From positions 565,501-629,500 of the forward strand of contig NC_084888.1 of the NCBI RefSeq assembly GCF_958979055.1: 64,000 nt of DNA. The letters run 5' to 3'. Below the pieces are notes generated by a model, which was not told the DNA's origin, searched no databases, and saw nothing but the letters and a program-made list of their open reading frames with translations. Below, in pieces: positions 12,899 to 24,758 of the stretch (position 1 is the stretch's first letter; every line of letters begins with the position of its first letter). Made by a program: the position numbers and the translations under genes. Origin of the DNA: Alnus glutinosa (lineage: Eukaryota; Streptophyta; Magnoliopsida; Fagales; Betulaceae).

Positions 12899-14960
12899 TG
12901 ATGTTGATACTGTATATAATGTTTTTATCATATTTTGCAGGGATCTCAAATCCTGCAGAATCATGTTGTGCCTCGTTTTTCCAACGAAAGTTGATTTTCT
13001 AGTTCTCACTTTTTATATTAATGTAAGGTTTTGATGTCTTATATCTAACCTATAAACATAAACATTTTGATTCAAAATCATACTCAATAAGAAGCATATA
13101 AAGTTGCGTGTAATAGACTGTACTAATGCTTGTAAACAGTATATAGGTAAGAAGTTTCTTTTTTTGGAAACAATGCTTGTGAAAATGGACAGTAACTAAT
13201 GCTTGTTAACAATATTTAATACAAATATTAAGAAGGGTAAGACGCTTTAACCATGGAATGTGAAAATGGCTAGTGCTTTGTGTGAATAAGGGCAAACTTA
13301 TCATCCAAGACAGTTTGGAGTTTTGGTTTTAAGATTAGCTTCAGGATTTCAGTTACTGCTATATATAGGATATACTAAAAGTGGTACCATAACTATTATT
13401 TTCTATTTGCTTTCTAGGTTGCTAAGTTTTAATTCTAATTTTTCAGATGAAGCTGCTAGAGCTTTGCACCATGCTACAACAGTCTCAGTAATAAGGTGTA
13501 CCCCAGATTCCTTCGAGGATGCATAGGCTGAGAAATACATGTCAAGCGTACCGAAGAGATTCCAAGATCTGAGATATGATGTTTCATCTTGAGATGTAAT
13601 TAGGGTACTAGCCTTTAACTGAAGGGTTCAAACACAATTGTTAAGTCAACAAAGGACATCTGTATGTGCATGGATCTCTATTTTGCGAGGATAGGTAGAA
13701 TGTGTCCTTTATCTTTTTGTGCAATGTGATAAGAAGAGTTAAAAAAAAATCATGCTTTTCAAAATTGGCTTTATTTCTTGGATATTATCTTTCTCTAGGT
13801 TGACAATTCGAGGGAGATATAAATCTTTTTGCCTGGTTAATTTACTTAAAATATGCCAAGCATCTTAGCAACAATGAAATGATGCAAATTTATATCGATT
13901 TTGGTTTCTACTCTTATGTGAAAATGCTGTTCTGAGTTTCTACCAAAAAATTAAAAAAATCAGTTGATTTGTTATTCTAATGTGTTATCAAAGGGATTAG
14001 GTCAAGTTGACCAGATATCGAGTAGTGACAGAAATTTTTTATTCAATTTTAAGCCATAGATTAGGACTTCCACATTTTATTCAAGCCATTTTGGAAAGAA
14101 ATACTTTAAGAATCTACATGCCCAAAGAGTTGTGCTTCACATGATACACCTAATAAGAGCAAAATCAAAATTTTAAAAGACAGGTATCTCCATGGTCTGT
14201 CATTGATCTCAAACAAGACATTTAGCATTCTTTTCTAGTGCCTTCTTTATAAAGTTCAGCATCAACTTAAAAACATTCAATTTTGCAAAAGTAGATAAAA
14301 AGTGTGATGACTTAATGGGAGGCCGCAAGGCAACAGCTACAGGCTTAATCCAAAAAGTGAGATGACCATAAAATACTCAAGAATAACATTAGCCGATGTC
14401 CTTTATATTTGTATGAATCTCCAGCTACAGGCTTATGCATAGCTCACTCTCTTAACTTTAGAAAATAACACTGCTCCCAAAATCCAAGGCATCTTCCAAA
14501 TTCTACTTTTCCTGCACAAAGCCATATCAACAAGCCAATTAGGCAATTACTGGACTATCAAATTCAAATTGGAGGACGTAAAATTGGCCTAAAAAAATGA
14601 TTTCAAATTAACAAATAAAGCATGTGATTCCAAGCTCCCTAGAAAATATAACTACCATTCTCAATATCATAGTTTACAATACATAACGTGAAGCTAAATT
14701 TCTAAAACAAATTGACATGACTACACCAACTTCACTCGAGAGAGGTAAACATGTTTTGGTGCAACTTTTCTGGATGGCAAGACAAACTTAATGCTGGTTT
14801 AATGGGTAATTAACACATCAAACTTCTTTTCCCTGCTCAAAATAATGTGGTAAAAATGGAAATTAAAATAGTTCAATCCTAAACAATCACTGTGGAAATG
14901 CTGGAAGTTGCATTCATCTTCAGTGAGTGCTCAGGGACATAGGCAAGACCTGTTATGCCA

Positions 14961-15186
14961 GAAAGTAAATTTCCATAAGAACTTCAGCGCTTGTGGTTAG
15001 CTTTTTGGATTAACATTTGAGGAGAACTATCATAAAAGTACAGCCGTTTCTAGGTAGCAACAGTAAGTAATAATCAAGTTACAGAAAGTAAGCTTCCATA
15101 AGAACTTCAGCGCTTGTGGTTAGTTTTTTGGATTAACATTTGAGGATAACCATCAGAAAAGTACAACCGTTTCAAGGGAGCAACAG
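14961..15186. repeat. tandem duplication, about 122-bp period, within the MULE
   Basis: The block beginning gaaagtaa with ttccataagaacttcagcgc occurs at 14961 and again at 15083. About 100 bp match with scattered substitutions. It is non-coding. Confidence 0.8.
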
Positions 15187-16223
15187 GACATAGTAAAATG
15201 CTTTGATCACATACAGATAAATGTCCCTACGTGATAATGACCAATTTCAGAATAAATGTCCCTGCGTGTAATTTTGTCAAACAATTGGACTGCCCATCAA
15301 CAGAGGAAATAAGAGAATGACACAGTGAATAAGAGAAGCAAATGACTGAATGAGCAAGCACCATCAACAAAGGAAATAAGAGAACAAACTTCCATGAATA
15401 ATCGGGCTAACACAGTGAATGTTCACCGGCCAGCTATATTTGAAATATATTTTTTGAACTAATATCTGCATATGCCCAACAGCATTAGAGCCACATAAAT
15501 CATATCAGCTTTTAGGAAGAAAAATTTAAGATATCAAAGCTGATTTCAATCAGACCCATCGTAACTAGGTGATACATTAAATAAATAGAGAAAAGCCTCA
15601 TGGAAAATAGGACTAGCAGATTCATACCCAAAAAGGAAAAACCAGAAAACAAGATAAGCAATGCAAACATATGATATCTCACCCAAAAACAACTAAAAAA
15701 CTGGATCTGGAGAGAAAATCAAAAGGAATAACCGAAAAAAAAAAACTAAGAAAACCATAAGGTGGATGGGCTCGTCGGCGGTGGTGGTGGTTCGGCTGGG
15801 GTTGCTCGTGGCGGTTCGGTGGTTGGGTTGTCGGATCGTCAGAGCCGAACCGGAGATGGAGAACGAACAGTGGAGCTGGCCGGAGATCCGGAGATGGAGA
15901 TGGAGCTGGACCACTGGTCGAGATGAAGCAAATGGCCGGAGATTGGGAGATGCTGCTGTACGTCCATATCGATGGCGGGCTCGTGGGTGTTCGACGGTGG
16001 TGGTGGTCGTGGGTGGCGGTAGATGGGTTGAGGGAGGAGATGAAGAGAGGGAGAGAGGGAGGAAGAGATTTGGGGGGAAAATGATGAAATGGGTATACTG
16101 AAATCGTTTTCACGCTTATTTTGAATTTTTTTTATTTTTTTTAAATGATGGATGACGTGGCATGGTGCCACATCGGCAAAGTTGGACATAAGTTGGACAT
16201 TAGTTAGACGGATAGAATTACTC

Positions 16224-16232
16224 GTAAAAGAC
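16224..16232 (+). repeat. right 9-bp target-site duplication of the MULE
   Basis: The sequence gtaaaagac is identical to 11101-11109. The next bases (cggattgggcc) recur near 16318, so the target DNA is itself repetitive. Confidence 0.85.
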
Positions 16233-16925
16233 CGGATTGGGCCAACTACACTAGGTCCTCATTGAAGTTATTCTCGATAATATATCTTCTTCCAAGTGTC
16301 AATGCCATAGGTAAGACCGGATTGGGCCAACTACCATGCCTAGAGAAATGAATTGGGGAAAGGAAAGCCCAAAATAGGAAGAGACAAAGTTTAGGCCTAT
16401 TTAACAAACATGGGCTGTACTTTGAGTTGTTCAAGACCGGCTACTCAAGCTGGAATCTGGCCCGAAAAAAAGGGGGATGAAATTGTTTCTTACCTCCCCA
16501 CGACATTATGGACGGAATCATACATTTGGGCAGGAAATGCACAAACAACAAAGTTTTGCACAACAAGTCCAATTTATATTAGCCCACAAATATCGTCCCA
16601 ATCAAGCACCATTGTGAGGGGTCAATGTCATGCACTAAAACAAACATATGAGGTGGTCGGGCCTACTTCTTTGCTGGACCATGGTGTATCCAACGTACTA
16701 AGGATCTACTTGGGTGTCATTGCCAACCTGTTACCAAAGGGCTATGGAATCTCACACCCCAAAAACCACCTTCACCCAATTTGGGGGCTTGGAGCGTTGA
16801 GCCCTGCTTAGAGGCCCGTCTGGCCATAAAGGCCTAAAAGGAAGCCTTCACCCTTGGCCCATCAACGTCCTAAGGCCCAGGGGGCTCACATAATATCACA
16901 TATTAGATCCCTTTCTCCCCACATA
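16233..16925. other. intergenic, repetitive flank of the MULE; no gene
   Basis: It holds a 20-bp direct repeat gaccggattgggccaactac near 16230 and 16317. The rest has an open stretch (16410-16811, +) without any recognisable domain, signal or codon pattern, which I do not call a gene. Confidence 0.5.
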
Positions 16926-16927
16926 TA

Positions 16928-17045
16928 TAGGGCTGAGCATGGGCGGGGGGGCGGGATGAGGATTTTTTGACCTCGCCCCGCACCCCGCAGAAAACCCCAT
17001 GCACCCGCACAGGGCGGGGATCCCCGCGGGTTATGACCCATTGAC
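16928..17045. repeat. G/C-rich block, truncated TE-like end
   Basis: A sharp GC island in AT-rich DNA, starting gggctgagcatgggcggggg and continuing with ccccgc-type blocks that can pair with it. Sequences of this 'ggctg.gcatgggcgggg' type recur as ends of plant miniature elements. No partner end or target duplication is seen, so this is a fragment at best. Confidence 0.35.
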
Positions 17046-17091
17046 CCTTGTCACCCTTTAGAAGTAGCATATTAGACGAGGAAACTGACTC

Positions 17092-17230
17092 TTACTCCAT
17101 TGTGTTCATTATTTTCTTAATCTTGATAACATATAATTAATAATCCAATTTTTTATATTTTTACTCTATTGTGTTCACTATTTTCTTAATCTTGATAATA
17201 GGTAATTAATAATCCAAATTTTTCTATTTT
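17092..17230. repeat. tandem duplication, about 70-bp unit
   Basis: The block with ttgtgttcattattttctta and taattaataatccaa occurs twice head to tail with a few substitutions. It is AT-rich and non-coding, and ends shortly before the solo LTR. Confidence 0.75.
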
Positions 17231-17302
17231 TACTTTTGATTCGTTCAACAAGACAGCCCCTGCTGTCACCCTTGCAAATTGCAAGTTGCAATTGAACTCC
17301 CT

Positions 17303-20207
17303 TATAACACCCTAATAATAATAATAATAATAATTAAAATATTTTAAGATTTGATAATTAGTTGCAAAAAAAAAAAGAAAAAAAAAAGTGATAAAATCGA
17401 ATCAGTAATAATAACTAAAAGAAATATAAAAATATTAAAATTCTGGCTGATTAAAGGGCTACGTGGCAAGTTTGTAGCTTCTTTTTTTTTATGGATGGGG
17501 TTGAACTGCGTATTCTTCACGTAAGTGGTTTCTTCTTCACCAATCAATTTCTACCGGTCATCAGTTTATAAGGGCTGAGTTATTTTTTTCTGAACATCAT
17601 ACTTTAGTTCAGCTAAGAAGCTCTTATCAGAGAAAACTCTGCAGGTAATTTCTCTAAAGAATTAGTGCACTTTCTTTGTTCATTAGCTCTTTAATAATTT
17701 TGGCTTATATCCATTACTATTTATTCATTTCTTGTTCAATTTCCTTTTCATTCTCTCCATGCCGTGCGTGTACCAGACCCATCCTCTTTTTTTTTCTTCT
17801 TCTCCTTCTTCTTTCCACTTCCGCCTCTGTTTCTTTTTGCTTTTCTTTTTCTTCTTTCTTCTTCTACACAGTTTGAGAGGGAGACGAGAGTGGAGATGAG
17901 GGAGAGTTGTGTGTGTGTGACCACGAGAGGGAGGGGAGGAAGGAAGAGGACCCAGCCGGTGGGTGGGCCACCGGACTGGGCGGACGACGCTGCCGGACCG
18001 GCAGGCCACGGTCCCGCGCCGGCGACGTCTCCTGGTGCCTTTTTTCCGGCTACTTTGCCGGTACCCATACCTTTGGAAGCCAAATTTCTCCTTGGGTAAG
18101 TGAAAATCTTAGCCTTTATCAATTTTTAGTTGAGTTTTGAGAAGAATTTAGAGCAAGATTCGTTGGGTAGGCTGAATGGGTTTTGAACAGAATTGTTTTT
18201 TTTCAGATGGGTATAACCTGCGAAGACTCTTCTCTGTCTATTTTTTTTTGGGTTGGCTTTGTGGGTTCGGTTGGTTGGAAGGAGGTTGGCTGTGGGTTTC
18301 GGCCGGTTGGTTGGAGAGAACAGTGGGTTCGTTTGTGATTTTCTATTCAGTTGAAGGGCTAGCCGAGTGTGTTGGGATGTTGGTGATTTTGGCAGATTTT
18401 GTGTGTGCAGTGTTTCAACTGAATGGGTGTTTTGTTTTTGTGGTTCTTTGAGCTTTACGGCCACTGGGTTTTGGTGAAGAATCTGGCTGTGTGTGTGTCC
18501 TGTTTTGAGTTATCATTTTAGTCGGTTCCGTGTTGTTGCCTTTGAGTTTTGGTTTGTTGTGCTAACCGGTTTGTTGTACTAACCGGTTTGAGTTTTTAGA
18601 TTTCCCTGTGGTTTTGGTGGCTCTATGCCGTGTAGATTTTGGTTTTTAGTGGGTTATTTTTGGTTAATTAGATAGAATAATTTTTTTAGCAAAGGTATAA
18701 ATAAAATGATAGTGTAAATATTAGCTCTAATTTAGATTTTAAGGTTTATAATTTACTGTTATAACGGCTATCTAAACTACAGAATATCCTCTAAAATTTA
18801 CCCTTGTGTTTTATTTAGGTAAAAGCTCAATCTTGTCGTTAAGAGCAAATCCAGGTAAGGGGATACAAAACCTAAAGATCCCCCAACAAGATTTTACTAT
18901 AAATCTTTTGAAAAAGTGTTGGAGAATTTTACAAAGCATTATTATGTGAAATTTTAAATGTCAAGCTGTTATTTCTCATATGTTTTTATTCATGCAATTT
19001 TATGCATTTTTATAATTATGCATAAGAGTATTACAAAGTTATGATATAGAGCATTTCAAAGATATGATTACAGAGAATTTCAAAGTATATGACTCTAATT
19101 ATGAATACAGTTTTGAAAGAAAAGAGATTCTAAAGTTAAATTCTGCACATGACTACAGTTATGAAAACGGCTCTTACAGTTTTGAAATAAAGTATACTGA
19201 TAAAGCAGAGCCTACAGTATTACAGAAAATCGTTCATGTGCAGTAACTGTTTAACCCTGAGGCACTATTACAGATAGGATTGGTACCCATAGGGTAGCAT
19301 GGCAACATACCATGTGTTGGTGTGTGCTACCAGCCGATGTTGGCCTTCACCTAGGGAAGATCCCCAACTCGGAACCGGCTCTCCCCTGTGACGACAGGCT
19401 GAGTCCATAGGTCTGTGTGACAAAAGCCAACGTGCTCCGCTCACGGGTAACAGCGGTTTAGAGTCTATAAAGGGTTAAACCACAGTTAAAGGATAAAAGA
19501 GAAAATAAATAAAATTGATTTAATTATTCATGCCATTATTCATATTTTTTGTTCATCTATTTTTAAGTTCTGTTAATTATACTTATAAATTCTGTTTTAA
19601 TTGCTCATTTTGATATTTTTGTCATTATGCATAATTAATGATTTTATAGCATGTTTTATTTTCCTGGTGTTGATATTTCCTTACTGAGTTGTCGAACTCA
19701 CCCCTTTCCCTTATAACCATTTTCAGATGAAGGTGTATATCATAGTCTTGAGGGGAGGAGTGCCTGTAGGACTCCTGGTAGTCAGTGACCCCCAGATCTG
19801 GCCCCATCCGTGGGCAACTTGGACTTACTGTACAGTGGACTAGAAGAAGATGTAGATATTTGTAAATATTAGCAGTTATAGTACCTGGGGACTCCGTCGT
19901 GGACATAGACTGTAGAGCTGATAGATCATGATAGTACAGTCATATTTTGTTGATGGAAACTGTACTCATTTCAATCTTTTAACTTATGTGGTGGTTTTTC
20001 TAGCAATGTTAATCGCTAGCTTTTGCTTTACCACTTCACTTTTGAGATGTAAATAACCTCGAGCCCCAGTGTAAAATTTTGATACTGCTATCATAGTTGG
20101 TATAAATAGTAATACTACTTGTGTTTTAAAACTCTCTGTCTTTATTTACTTATTTATTTATCTTTTAGTTCGCGTTTCCCTTATTTTACCTAAACGGGGG
20201 CGTGACA
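17303..20207 (+). mobile_element. solo LTR, Ty3/gypsy (Tekay/Del-like), 2.9 kb
   Basis: The 5-mer tccct sits immediately on both sides (17298-17302 and 20208-20212). The 3' end reads ggggcgtgaca, the common end of plant gypsy LTRs. The 5' end begins with a TAACACCC-type sequence followed by an AAT run, as in long Tekay/Del LTRs. A TATA-like motif (tttataaggg) lies near 17563. No primer-binding site, gag or pol lies beside it, so it is a fossil left by LTR recombination. It explains the C/G-rich stretch at 17760-18070 that looks coding. Age cannot be read from a single LTR. Family placement is by appearance only. Confidence 0.75.
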
Positions 20208-20212
20208 TCCCT

Positions 20213-20973
20213 TGACTCTGAAATGCAAAGGTTCTAACAAGTAACAAATTCATGAATAGGTATGATGTTTTCTTCTTCCCCCTTGGCAATTCTTCGTATT
20301 CATGCTCAGCCTTGGTCTATATCATGAAGAAACATTTTGGCCACTAAAAGGTAAGAAAATAAAGGAAACTAAAAGATAATAAAAAGATCAAAATTTAGAG
20401 AGCATCAATATCATGAAGAAACACAAGAAGGTAAGAAAATGAAAATAGAAAAATCTTAAGCTTTATCATCAAAGACTCAAAGTAACCATTAACCAGATCA
20501 ATTCAAATAAAGGAAAATAAAATTAATTGGCATTTTATAATAGAAAACCCTAATACAAATTCCAACATCTATTAAAATGTAAGGGGAAAAAAACTTAAAA
20601 ATAAGAAAGAAAACATTTTTACTTGCAATGTTTTCAATCACTTAGTGCAGAAAAAAAAAAAAAAAAAACAAATTACAAAGCAAAAACATAGTAGATTAGT
20701 AGGGTCTAATTGCTAATTACGAATAGAATATAATATTACAAGATGAAGAAAACCCAAATGTTAAATGTTCCAAAGCATCAAGCACCTCCCAATCGGTCAC
20801 CACAAGCATCAAGCACCCAAGTTTCAACCAAAATTTTGAGTCTTCTCTTCACTAATCCTCCTCAAGCAAAAGATTGATGTTCTTCAAATTTATTTCTACA
20901 AAGATTGGAACCGATAATTAGAAATTTAGAATATTTAAATAGCAAAATAAATTAAGAAGTGAATAATAGAAAG
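20213..20973. other. intergenic, AT-rich; 3' flank of hAT fragment
   Basis: AT-rich sequence with an A-run near 20650-20668 and short repeats around 'atcatgaagaaacac' (20322 and 20410). No gene is seen. It may include the 3' part of the hAT element. Confidence 0.5.
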
Positions 20974-22460
20974 CTAAATGCCTAAAAGTTTACCTGACTC
21001 GAACTTATAACTTTCAGGATCTTCAACCATCTCTGTGTCATAACCATTGATGGGTTTTGATCTTAACCAGTTTTGTGTACACACCAATGCTTCAACCGTT
21101 ATTGGGGCCAATGAACTTCGAAAAGGATCCAACACAGGCCCTCCAGTGCTAAATGCCGACTCTGAAGCAATTGTAGTAATGAGAATGGCCAACACAATAC
21201 GTGCTATTTGGGCTAGTACTGAGAATTTGGTTGAGTTCACCTTCCACCAATTTAAAATATCGAAATTCTCATTCGGTTTTTCAATCTCCTCCATCAAATA
21301 CCGATCTAACTCCGATTTGTGTTGAACATCACAATTAGAAGTCATGAGCTTTGAGTACCTATTCATCAATTTATATATACGTTTTTCAGTTTCTCCTGAG
21401 GAACCTTGAGGAAGTGCACCACTATGTTCACCTTGAGAGTTTTCTCCAGTGTTGAAGTGATTAAACAATTTATAAAGGTAGTTCTTCAATTTTAATATCA
21501 TATATTCATATTATTGCATTGCTCAACACTAAGAATATCATTGAACCAACATTCCAATGATCCCAACTTGGTTCGTGGATCAAGTATAATAGTAACAAAC
21601 AATAACAAATTAACCTTATCAAGATCCCCCCAATACTTTTTATACTTCAACATCATTTTCTCCGCCATAGAACTCAATATATAATCATCATTGTCACAAT
21701 ATTCTTGTAAATGCAGTTGAATGGTATAAACTTCTTCAATGTACATATTACATGTCACATACAAAGACCCCGAAAATCGCATTGTGGCTTCATAAAAAAT
21801 TTCGAGGAACTTGAGAAAAACCTTAATACGAGCCCAATCATCACAATTTGGAGGTCCAAAACCGTTTTTATTATCCCACAATGTAGGACCATAATATCCA
21901 TCCAACTATTCCATAAGTTCAAATGCACTTTGACATTTTTTTGTACTTTCCAACATCTTAAATGTAGAGTTCCATCTAATTGGAACATCCAAATACAACA
22001 ACCCCTTGAAATTAATGTTTTCTCTTTCTAGACAAGTCTTAAAACTCTCAAATCTTGCAGAAGAATACTTCACATATTTAACCGCACTTCTAACCCTCAT
22101 AATGGATTCATCAACTTCTTTCAACCCCTCAGTGACAATAAAATTTAAGATGTGTGCACAACACCTCACATGCATAAATCGATTTTCTATTATGACACTA
22201 AGCTTATGAGCACTTCTTTTCTTCAAGTACTCCAAAATAGCATCATTGGAAGAAGCATTATCAACCGTGATAGTGAAAATGCTACCAATGCCCCATTCAT
22301 GCATACACGACTCAATCTTTCCAACAATAGCCTCACCTTTGTGATTAGGAATTAAACAAAAGTTTAAAATTCTTTTTTTGTAAGTTTCATTCATTATCAA
22401 TAATGATCGCACAAGGCAATGCAATCCACTCTTATTATCTTTCTGATTTAGGGTTGGATT
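20974..22460 (-). pseudogene. hAT-family transposase, decayed (zf-BED/RICESLEEPER type)
   Basis: The minus strand reads a hAT transposase core. 22424-21906 has TVDNASSNDA, HVRCCAHILNFIVTEGL and RWNSTFKML, the RNase-H-fold core motifs. 21905-21498 continues with the DUF4413-like part (FYEATMRFSGS). 21501-20974 holds the C-terminal dimerisation domain (SELDRYL, FDILNWWKVNSTKF, IASESAFSTGG, FRSSLAP, VEALVCTQNWLRS). One in-frame stop at 21906-21908 and one frameshift near 21500 break the frame. The BED zinc finger and the N-terminus are missing: the homology ends near 22455, where an LTR-like sequence begins. TIRs and an 8-bp duplication were not found. Confidence 0.88.
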
Positions 22461-22799
22461 TGTGGGAATACTTACTGTTCAAGAATTCTATAAATGGTAA
22501 ATTAATCTTTGGAGATTCGATGGGCCACCTTCCATACTTATTTCACACGTTTCCTTCTTTATCTTAGATTGGCGGACGTAAACTTATAAATAGAGAAGAA
22601 AGAGTTTTTTCAGGTACACTCAATTTTATCTCCTTTGCTTATACTCTTTCACTTTACTCCATTCACTTTACTCTTATTGACTTAGTCACTTAAGTATTCG
22701 AGATGGTTCCCCGACATTTCATCATACCTCTTTAACCTTTGTGCCTTTCTTGCAAAGTCTCATTTGCCTAGCCTTTGGTGTATCGTCACTCTTCTAACA
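22461..22799. mobile_element. possible solo LTR or LTR fragment interrupting the hAT gene
   Basis: It starts TGTGGGAATA exactly where hAT homology ends and finishes TCTAACA. It has a promoter-like TATAAATAG near 22587, followed by a pyrimidine-rich stretch. TG...CA ends and an internal TATA are LTR-like. The 5-bp flanks do not match, so boundaries and identity are uncertain. It is a fossil. Confidence 0.35.
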
Positions 22800-23586
22800 T
22801 TCACCATGAAAAATGACTACTAAAGAAGAAAATGGATGTCATTTATTTTACCTAAATTTATTAAAGTGATATATATTTTTAGAGCATCTAATTTTTATGT
22901 GCATTTTTAATATGATTAACTCATTCTCCTCTTATGTCTAAAAATATTTTCATTAATTAAAAAACCAAAAGAACAGTTTAAAAGAAAACTGTGTTTAATT
23001 AGAAATTCTTTCTTAAATATATGCAACTCTTTGAAGAAGTAAAAATCTTCCACCCGCAAGGACCACGGGTACCAAATTGGAGGCTCTAATTAAGCAACCA
23101 CGTAGAGATTTGTTATACATCATTCTTTTATTCTCTTATTTTTAAAAATTACGATTAGATCTGTAAGGTCGATATGAGATATATATATATGAAACTTACA
23201 AATCCAATTATAATTTTCAAAAATGAACAAATAGAAGAAAGATAAAAGAAGAAAATAATTCATTTCTAACAAGTATGTGTAACAGATGAGAGAAAAGAAT
23301 GACAAACTGTTTTATTCGATATTTGATTTACACCGGACTCATCTACAAATGGATACACGTGTCAACACGAAAGCAATGAATCTCCAAATAATCATCGTCA
23401 TCATCATAATACAAATCCGACCCTAAGTAAAACCCAATATTGAATGAGACAAATGCAACAAAAATAAATATCCGAAAATTTAAAAAAGAACATGAAAGAG
23501 AAACAAATAGATCTCATCCGTGCATCAAAAATAAGATCTGGTAAGAGCCGAGATGAGCCTCCACGTGGGACGAAGCCAGACCCAGT
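22800..23586. other. intergenic; 3' flank of the AGP gene
   Basis: AT-rich sequence. The part nearest 23587 should hold the 3' UTR of the minus-strand AGP gene. No other feature is seen. Confidence 0.55.
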
Positions 23587-24024
23587 CTACGCCAGCACCA
23601 CGGCGAAGAAAGTTCCAACAAGAGCGGTTCCAGCAATAACGGCTTTGCTAGGAGAGAAGGCGGCACTGGGGGGCTGATCAGCAGTTGGTGGCTGGGATGA
23701 GGGGCTTCCCGGAGTGGGTGCAGGCGGTGAAGAGGCAGGAGACGCGGGTGAAGGAGATTTCGCTGAAGGAGTGGGAGCTGAGGTAGGGGCTTTGGTTGGT
23801 GCCGGGGACGGGGCTTTTGGGGTTGGAGCCGGGGCTACTGACGGGGTTGGAGCTGGTGGAGCCGAGACTGGTGAGGGTGGGGTGGCAGTGGGTGGGGTGG
23901 CAGTGGGTGGGGTGGCTGTGGGTGGTGAGGCGGTTGGTGCAGGCCCTGGAGCCTGGGCTATGCACGAGGTGGCCAAGAGACCCAAGATCATCAAAACTTG
24001 GAACCCATAGAAACCCGTCTTCAT
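23587..24024 (-). CDS. classical arabinogalactan protein (GPI-anchored)
   Basis: An intronless 145-aa precursor. Residues 1-24 (MKTGFYGFQVLMILGLLATSCIAQ) form a signal peptide. Residues 25-120 are a Pro/Ala/Ser/Thr-rich domain with AP, SP and TP dipeptides, the substrate for prolyl hydroxylation and arabinogalactan addition, including three TATPP repeats. The last ~25 residues (ending VIAGTALVGTFFAVVLA) are a hydrophobic GPI-anchor signal after a small-residue cleavage region. This is the full layout of a classical AGP, a cell-surface proteoglycan. The ATG at 24024 is preferred over one at 24162 because the signal peptide starts there. Which AGP ortholog it is cannot be told: the repeats are low-complexity. 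Confidence 0.9.
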   Translation of the reverse strand: MKTGFYGFQVLMILGLLATSCIAQAPGPAPTASPPTATPPTATPPTATPPSPVSAPPAPTPSVAPAPTPKAPSPAPTKAPTSAPTPSAKSPSPASPASSPPAPTPGSPSSQPPTADQPPSAAFSPSKAVIAGTALVGTFFAVVLA

Positions 24025-24220
24025 CTTCGAAAGTTTTGAAAAAGTTTTGAGCTTCAGAAAGAGAGGGGAGCCAAAGTTGTGTGACTTTGAGACCGATGAA
24101 GAGCTCAAAAGTGAGAGGGGAGAATATAAAAAGAAGAGAGAAAGCGGACAGCGTTTAATCAAATAATGCTCAAGATTTCTCGAATCGTTTTAAATCTCAT
24201 AAACCATGTATTAAGGGGGT

Positions 24221-24228
24221 ATATATAT
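24221..24228 (-). promoter_or_regulatory. TATA-like motif upstream of the AGP gene
   Basis: On the minus strand a TATATATA run ends about 195 bp before the ATG at 24024. It fits a leader of roughly 170 nt. The motif is simple and could be chance in AT-rich DNA. Confidence 0.35.
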
Positions 24229-24758
24229 ACACGTATACATGCTTATGTATATTATTGGCGGTGTGAAATAATCAAAAATGGGCCACTCTTTCCCATTCTT
24301 GCTTCGCTGAACTTTCTTCAAGGATCAGGTACTGAAGCTGCACCTAACAAAACCAACCGTGGTTCGACACCTGTCCATGGGAGGGTTATATTAGGAACTT
24401 AATCATTTTTATGTACTGGATTTGTACTTTATGTGACTTCTAATTACCATGATGCCTTTGAAATTGGACATGTGTCGCTAGCTGAGGTTGGGTAAGACGT
24501 CCTCGTCTAGACACTTGCGTGCACAAAATTTTGCTAATTCTATTAAATTGCGGGACTTGGCCTTCACACTCTGGCTTCCGCGTTAACCATTTTCAACAAC
24601 TCTTGGCGTGGTCGGTGGGTATTACTAGAATGCCCCTCCTTGTGAATAATAATTTATTCCCGTGTTTGAGAGTTTCCCACCTTCCACGCTACTCTATATA
24701 TCTACACAGTTCTGCGAACAGTCGGACCGTAAAAATCTTCTTCTGAACTCAAGCTGAA

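Larger units (their letters stand above)
11110..16223. mobile_element. Mutator-like element (MULE), 5.1 kb, long TIRs, 9-bp TSD
   Basis: The 9-mer gtaaaagac occurs directly outside both ends (11101-11109 and 16224-16232). The ends are long inverted repeats: about 390 bp on the left and about 500 bp on the right. They are nearly identical over the first ~130 bp and then alternate between matching and diverged, C/T-rich, ccatctccatctcc-type blocks. A 9-bp target duplication with long TIRs is the Mutator hallmark. Inside is a 55-codon remnant of a FAR1/MULE-type transposase (12734-12898, +) but no intact transposase. It also contains a 122-bp tandem duplication and T-rich tracts. It is a decayed, presumably non-autonomous copy. 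The exact TSD and well-matched TIR ends argue it is not very ancient. Confidence 0.85.

Noticed and set aside
13323-13526. Open frame in the MULE ending DEAARALHHATTVSVIR..
   Set aside because: It could be a captured exon, but I recognise no family and the upstream part looks like intronic sequence.
15679-16189. Open frames up to 144 codons with Pro/Ser/His-rich products
   Set aside because: They are the right TIR of the MULE. The left TIR gives similar frames, and the composition is simple triplet-like repeat.
17725-18464. Several overlapping open frames on both strands, some GC-rich and protein-like
   Set aside because: They lie inside the 2.9-kb solo LTR bounded by tccct and have no domain or splice support.
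23678-24050. Open frames antisense or frameshifted to the AGP gene
   Set aside because: They are shadows of the Pro/Ala/Thr-rich repeats of the AGP coding strand.
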